Source: SVTX01 sp045588675
Lineage (GTDB): Bacteria > Bacillota > Clostridia > Oscillospirales > CAG-272
Length of the DNA stretch: 18,032 nucleotides
Assembly (NCBI GenBank): GCA_045588675.1
Contig: JAZNER010000060.1
Span: 1 to 18,032 of the forward strand
Direction: 5' to 3'
The translations under genes were made by a program, and so were the position numbers. The first letter of the stretch is position 1. Each line of letters starts with the position of its first letter. The notes below the pieces were generated by a model, which was not told the origin of the DNA, searched no databases, and saw only the letters and a list, made by a program, of their open reading frames with translations. Shown here piece by piece: positions 14,851 through 18,032 of this stretch.

Positions 14851-15162
14851 ATGATTTTAGAAAACAAAAAAGATATTATAATTACAAATAGCAAGCTCGG
14901 TGAGCAGGCTATTAACAATGAGAAAGAAATTGACACAAAGGAAATTCTTCTGGAGGTTTTATCCTCAATCCGCGATGGCGGTTTTAATCCCGTATCGCAG
15001 ATTGTCGGATACATTGAGTCGGGCGACCCCACACATATTGCTAACTATAACAACGCCCGCACCCTTATAGGCAAAATCGACAAGGACGAATTGCTTGAAG
15101 AAATAGTCAGCTTCTATATAAACCACATTGAAAATAATGAAGACAGCACAGATGAAAACTGA
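14851..15162 (+). CDS. ireB: IreB-family (UPF0297) regulatory phosphoprotein
   Basis: Residues about 30-92 match the UPF0297/IreB family closely: GGFNPVSQIVGYIESGDPTHI, then YNNARTLIGKIDKDELLEEIVSFYI. In Enterococcus faecalis IreB is phosphorylated by the PASTA kinase IreK and modulates cell-envelope stress and cephalosporin resistance. Here the N-terminal 25 or so residues diverge from the usual short segment bearing the phosphorylated threonines, and I see no clear equivalent. The protein is 103 residues from ATG 14851, which has AGGG 6 nt upstream; an upstream GTG (14827) lacks an RBS. Usually ireB sits beside ruvX (yrrK) and alaS, so placement with ribF is unusual. It overlaps the ribF start by 11 nt. 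Confidence 0.85.
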   Translation: MILENKKDIIITNSKLGEQAINNEKEIDTKEILLEVLSSIRDGGFNPVSQIVGYIESGDPTHIANYNNARTLIGKIDKDELLEEIVSFYINHIENNEDSTDEN

Positions 15163-16099
15163 TTTTTCCATATTTACAAAAACCGGACTAATAAGCTCTC
15201 TCGGCGACAAAAAAACAATTGTCGCACTCGGCACTTTTGACGGCGTTCACATTGCCCACAGACAGCTGATTGACGAGGCAATAAAATTAAGAAATTCCAA
15301 ATCACAAGATGCCCTTGTCGGTGCTTGGTGCTTTGAGAAGCCGCCGATTGAGATTTTAAAGGGTATCAAAGTACCCACAATTACCTCAACCAAAGAAAAA
15401 ATCAGACTTTTACTTTCTCTTGGACTTGATTTCGTTGCCGTTGGCGATTTCGCCGATTTCAAGGACCATTCAGCCGAAAGCTTTATTACTGATACCTTGA
15501 AAGCCGATTTATCCTGTGTGGGCACTGTATGCGGTTACAATCACCGCTTCGGACTTGGCGGAATGGGTAATTTTGCCTTGCTTCAAAACAATTTTGGAGA
15601 AACGGCGGTTTGTGTTCCAGAAATTACAGTCAACGGCGAAACTGTAAGCTCATCTGCTATCAGAGGTAAAATAATGTCAGGTGACATAAAGGGCGCAAAT
15701 CTCATGCTCGGTAGAAATTATTTTCTTCGTGGTGAGGTTGTTTGCGGAAAACAGCTTGGCAGAACTATGGGCTTCCCTACCGCCAATCAAATTTTTCGCG
15801 ATAATGCGGTCGTTCCGCTTTACGGCATTTACGCTGTTAAATGCACGACGGATAACGGCAAGCAATATGTAGGCACGGCTAACATTGGAATTCGTCCGTC
15901 AATCAAGGACGAGAGCGACTCGCACAGGGTAATCTGCGAAACTTATATTCACGGCTTTAACGGTGATTTATATGGCAAAGCTTTAAAGGTAGAGTTTTGC
16001 GAGCTTATACGCGCCGAAAGAGAGTTTGAGTCAATTGAGGCACTCGGAAATGCAATTACCTCAGATATTGAAAAAACTTCAAAAATACTGAATAATTGA
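15152..16099 (+). CDS. ribF: Bifunctional riboflavin kinase / FAD synthetase
   Basis: RibF makes FMN and then FAD from riboflavin. The N-terminal FAD synthetase (nucleotidyltransferase) domain has GTFDGVHIAHR (27-37; HIAH in place of the common HxGH), GYNHRFG (128-134) and SSSAIRG (166-172). The C-terminal riboflavin kinase domain has MGFPTAN (206-212), PLYGIYAV, GTANIGIRPS and NGDLYGKALKVEF. The 315-residue length is normal. I favour ATG 15152, which overlaps ireB by 11 nt; ATG 15137 and TTG 15128 are in frame and no strong RBS separates them, so the start is uncertain by up to eight codons. The product would supply cofactor to flavoproteins such as the BaiN-like one in this window. Confidence 0.92.
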   Translation: MKTDFSIFTKTGLISSLGDKKTIVALGTFDGVHIAHRQLIDEAIKLRNSKSQDALVGAWCFEKPPIEILKGIKVPTITSTKEKIRLLLSLGLDFVAVGDFADFKDHSAESFITDTLKADLSCVGTVCGYNHRFGLGGMGNFALLQNNFGETAVCVPEITVNGETVSSSAIRGKIMSGDIKGANLMLGRNYFLRGEVVCGKQLGRTMGFPTANQIFRDNAVVPLYGIYAVKCTTDNGKQYVGTANIGIRPSIKDESDSHRVICETYIHGFNGDLYGKALKVEFCELIRAEREFESIEALGNAITSDIEKTSKILNN

Positions 16100-16125
16100 T
16101 TTTTAGCACAAAGGAAAGGAAAATC

Positions 16126-17469
16126 GTGAAAAATACACGAGCTTTGAATTATAAATTTAAAATCCTCTCAACCTCGTTTTTCGCTTTTGCGATTATCGTT
16201 TTGATTTTCTCTCAAAGCATAGTTGCGGCAGATACAACAAACGCTCCCGTTTGCCCCGCGGTTGAAGCATATTGCATTTACGACAAAACTCACGGGACTG
16301 TTCTTGCCGAAAAAAATATTGATGCCCAGCTGAATACCTCAACCTCTGCAAAGGTTATATCGGGGCTTATTTTTTGTCAGGAGCTTTCAGAAAGACTTGA
16401 TGAAACGGTAACTGTAACCGGGGAAATGATTGATATGTCAAGCGGTTACAGCATGAAGCTTTCAGCAGGCGAGCAGATTAAAATCAAGGACCTGCTTTGC
16501 GGAGCGATCTGCGGCTCTTACAACGACGCTTATTATGTTTTATCCCATATCGTTTCGGGAAGTGTTGAAGAATTTGTAGCTCTTATGAACAAAAAGGCGA
16601 AGGAGCTTGGCACGAAATCAACTAATTACACAAATCCAATCGGTTATCCCGACAATAGCGCTATGCTGACAACTGTTTGGGATACTCTGAAAATTGCCGA
16701 GGCGGCGTCAGATAACAGCCTTTACCTTGAAATTTCAAGCCAGATCAAACATTCTGTTCCTAAAACAAACAAAAGTGACGAGCGTCTTTTTTACAACCGA
16801 AATCAGCTTATCACACGAACAGGCTCGGGGAAAAATTACTTTCACTCAAGGTGTCAGGGACTTAATGCAGGCTACACGGGTGATGCGGGCGGTTGGTGTG
16901 TAATCACGCTTGCAAAGGACGACGGCGCGGATTTTATTATAGTTGCGCTTGGCGGAAAAGAGAGTGAGGACGGTGCAAAAATTTACTCATATGAGGCTAT
17001 ACATTCACTGCTTGATTGGGCAAGCGAGGAATACAACATCTACACAGTCTTTGATATGGGCGAGAAGGTTACTGAAATAGAGGTCACACTAACAGGAATT
17101 GCCAACACAAAGGCAAGCTGTATTGCTGAAAGCGCGCTTGAGGTTTATATTCCCAAAAAGGCTTTAAGCGACGGACTCCTCAATTACGAAATATCAAATA
17201 AAAGCTCTACCCTGCAAGCTCCCGTCACAAAGGGAGATGAGGTTGGAGTCGTACGGGTAATTTACGACGGCACAATACTTGGAGAAACCCGCCTGATACT
17301 TGACAGCTCACATAAAGCTAATGCGATCATGGTTGCAATCAATACGCTTGGCTCATATACAAAAAGCCGAGCATTCATAGCGACGATTATTTGCTTTGCT
17401 ATTCTTATGTCGGCTACATATGTTTATTCAAGATTTAAACCGAAATATTTTAAAAATAAAAAGCATTAA
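16126..17469 (+). CDS. D-alanyl-D-alanine carboxypeptidase (DacF/PBP5) homologue with altered active-site motifs
   Basis: The 447-residue protein has a signal peptide (cleavage likely near SIVA/ADTT, about residue 34), a peptidase S11 domain, a PBP5_C-like region (about 310-400) and a C-terminal membrane helix (415-434) with a basic tail. Family members trim the terminal D-Ala of peptidoglycan stems outside the cell. The SxxK motif reads T73-S-A-K76, so the usual nucleophilic Ser is Thr; SxN is intact as SYN (131-133); KTG reads N247-A-G. Flanking sequence (GYTGDAG, MNKKAKELGTKST, NPIGY) aligns well, so these are real substitutions and not misalignment. The GTG start 16126-16128 follows AAAGGA by 5 nt; an upstream TTG overlaps ribF and would spoil the signal peptide. 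It lies 26 nt after ribF and ends at a terminator. Confidence 0.88.
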   Translation: MKNTRALNYKFKILSTSFFAFAIIVLIFSQSIVAADTTNAPVCPAVEAYCIYDKTHGTVLAEKNIDAQLNTSTSAKVISGLIFCQELSERLDETVTVTGEMIDMSSGYSMKLSAGEQIKIKDLLCGAICGSYNDAYYVLSHIVSGSVEEFVALMNKKAKELGTKSTNYTNPIGYPDNSAMLTTVWDTLKIAEAASDNSLYLEISSQIKHSVPKTNKSDERLFYNRNQLITRTGSGKNYFHSRCQGLNAGYTGDAGGWCVITLAKDDGADFIIVALGGKESEDGAKIYSYEAIHSLLDWASEEYNIYTVFDMGEKVTEIEVTLTGIANTKASCIAESALEVYIPKKALSDGLLNYEISNKSSTLQAPVTKGDEVGVVRVIYDGTILGETRLILDSSHKANAIMVAINTLGSYTKSRAFIATIICFAILMSATYVYSRFKPKYFKNKKH

Positions 17470-17478
17470 AAATGAGTT

Positions 17479-17506
17479 AAGGCTACCGACCTCGGTCGGT
17501 AGCCTT
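17479..17506. terminator. Terminator between dac homologue and SPFH gene
   Basis: AAGGCTACCGACC (17479-17491) pairs with GGTCGGTAGCCTT (17494-17506). On the plus strand TT, then AGCTTTATTT follows. It lies between the converging stops at 17469 and 17517 and probably serves both genes, with a better T tract on the plus strand. Confidence 0.85.
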
Positions 17507-17516
17507 TTAGCTTTAT

Positions 17517-18032
17517 TTAATCTTTTTCTGCTACACCCTTGATGCTTGCAACAAGTCCTGCAACATTCTGGATCTCAGACGGGATAATGATCTTTGTAGC
17601 CTTACCGTCCGCAACCTTTTCAAGTGACTCAAGGCTCTTGATAGCAATAACTCCTTCGCCCGGCTTTGCATCGTTTATCATTCTGATACCGTCAGCGGTT
17701 GCCTTCTGAATTGCAAGGATAGCCTCAGCCTCACCCTCTGCCTTAAGGACCTGCGCCTGCTTTTCAGCCTCTGCGCGAAGGATCTGTGACTGCTTTTCAG
17801 CCTCTGCATCAAGTATCTGTGACTGCTTTCTACCTTCTGCAACAAGTATTGCGGAGTTCTTCTCACCCTCTGCACGAAGGATTGACTCACGGCGCTCACG
17901 CTCCGCCTTCATCTGCTTCTCCATCGCGTCCTGAATCTCTCTGGGCGGGATGATGTTTTTCAGCTCAACGCGATTAACCTTAATACCCCAAGCATCAGTA
18001 GCTTCATCGAGAATGGAGCGCATTTTGGTGTT
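17517..18032 (-). CDS. SPFH/stomatin-like (QmcA/HflC type) protein, C-terminal part (start lies beyond the window)
   Basis: The visible 171 residues end an SPFH (band 7) protein. Residues 1-30 are the end of the SPFH domain (LDEATDAWGIKVNRVELKNI, then IPP). A charged helix (REIQDAMEKQMKAERERR) leads into 11-residue repeats (about 53-106), then a C-terminal segment ending GVAEKD. The order and the phrase WGIKVNRVELKNI fit QmcA/stomatin homologues, membrane-anchored scaffolds that oligomerise in rings at lipid microdomains and often act with NfeD proteins. The N-terminal membrane anchor is outside the window, so no start can be given. It converges with the dac homologue. Confidence 0.9.
   Translation of the reverse strand, partial: NTKMRSILDEATDAWGIKVNRVELKNIIPPREIQDAMEKQMKAERERRESILRAEGEKNSAILVAEGRKQSQILDAEAEKQSQILRAEAEKQAQVLKAEGEAEAILAIQKATADGIRMINDAKPGEGVIAIKSLESLEKVADGKATKIIIPSEIQNVAGLVASIKGVAEKD
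17715..17876 (-). repeat. Five imperfect 33-bp (11-residue) tandem repeats within the SPFH gene
   Basis: On the minus strand the units read RAEGEKNSAIL, VAEGRKQSQIL, DAEAEKQSQIL, RAEAEKQAQVL, KAEGEAEAIL. The DNA also repeats (CTGCTTTTCAGCCTCTGC occurs twice). An 11-residue period suits a right-handed or hendecad coiled coil, as expected in the stomatin helix that drives ring assembly. Confidence 0.85.

Noticed and set aside
1..18032. tRNA, rRNA or CRISPR array
   Set aside because: No cloverleaf-like segments, rRNA signatures or regularly spaced direct repeats were seen; the only tandem repeats are coding ones in the SPFH gene.

Overview
The window looks like chromosome from a low-GC, Gram-positive anaerobe of the class Clostridia, possibly an Oscillospiraceae-like gut bacterium. 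The evidence is an IspH–ribosomal protein S1 fusion, an IreB-family protein, DUF1836 and M50 membrane-protease genes, strong Shine-Dalgarno sites (GGAGG), sigma-A type promoters and Rho-independent terminators. The taxonomic reading is inference from gene content only.

Layout. (1) 1-165: the left end of an IS200/IS605-type element. It holds the first 11 codons of its transposase on the minus strand, a hairpin that would bury the ribosome binding site, and a terminal hairpin. (2) 164-5837, minus strand: a five-gene operon read from a consensus promoter at 5809-5837. The order is a MurR/RpiR regulator, a BaiN/HI0933-like flavoprotein, cmk, plsC and ispH-rpsA, ending at a terminator at 164-200. 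The last three genes overlap by 11 nt at each junction, and the downstream partner starts at TTG or GTG. (3) 5944-7510, plus strand: an NCS2 uracil/xanthine permease with its own promoter and terminator. (4) 7513-11826, minus strand: a self-contained phosphonate cassette. It has one consensus promoter, three genes linked by ATGA overlaps, and a terminator. The genes encode a three-domain PEP mutase (NTP-transferase + cytidylyltransferase-like + PEP mutase), an iron-type alcohol dehydrogenase and phosphonopyruvate decarboxylase. (5) 11899-13465, minus strand: an AAC(3)-type acetyltransferase with its own promoter, and an M50 membrane metalloprotease. (6) 13544-17506, plus strand: DUF1836 regulator, unknown membrane protein, IreB-like protein, ribF, and a DacF-like D,D-carboxypeptidase homologue whose active-site motifs are altered. 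(7) 17517-18032, minus strand: the C-terminal part of an SPFH/stomatin-like protein with hendecad repeats.

The phosphonate cassette is the most interesting system. PEP would be isomerised to phosphonopyruvate, decarboxylated to phosphonoacetaldehyde and reduced to 2-hydroxyethylphosphonate. The extra N-terminal NTP-transferase domain on the mutase suggests the product is activated as a nucleotidyl ester, by analogy with PntC-type activation of 2-aminoethylphosphonate, for transfer to a surface polymer or lipid. No transferase is encoded here. Other points worth checking are an internal Shine-Dalgarno/ATG that could release a free S1 protein from the ispH-rpsA mRNA, and the carboxypeptidase homologue that lacks the usual SxxK serine and KTG lysine.
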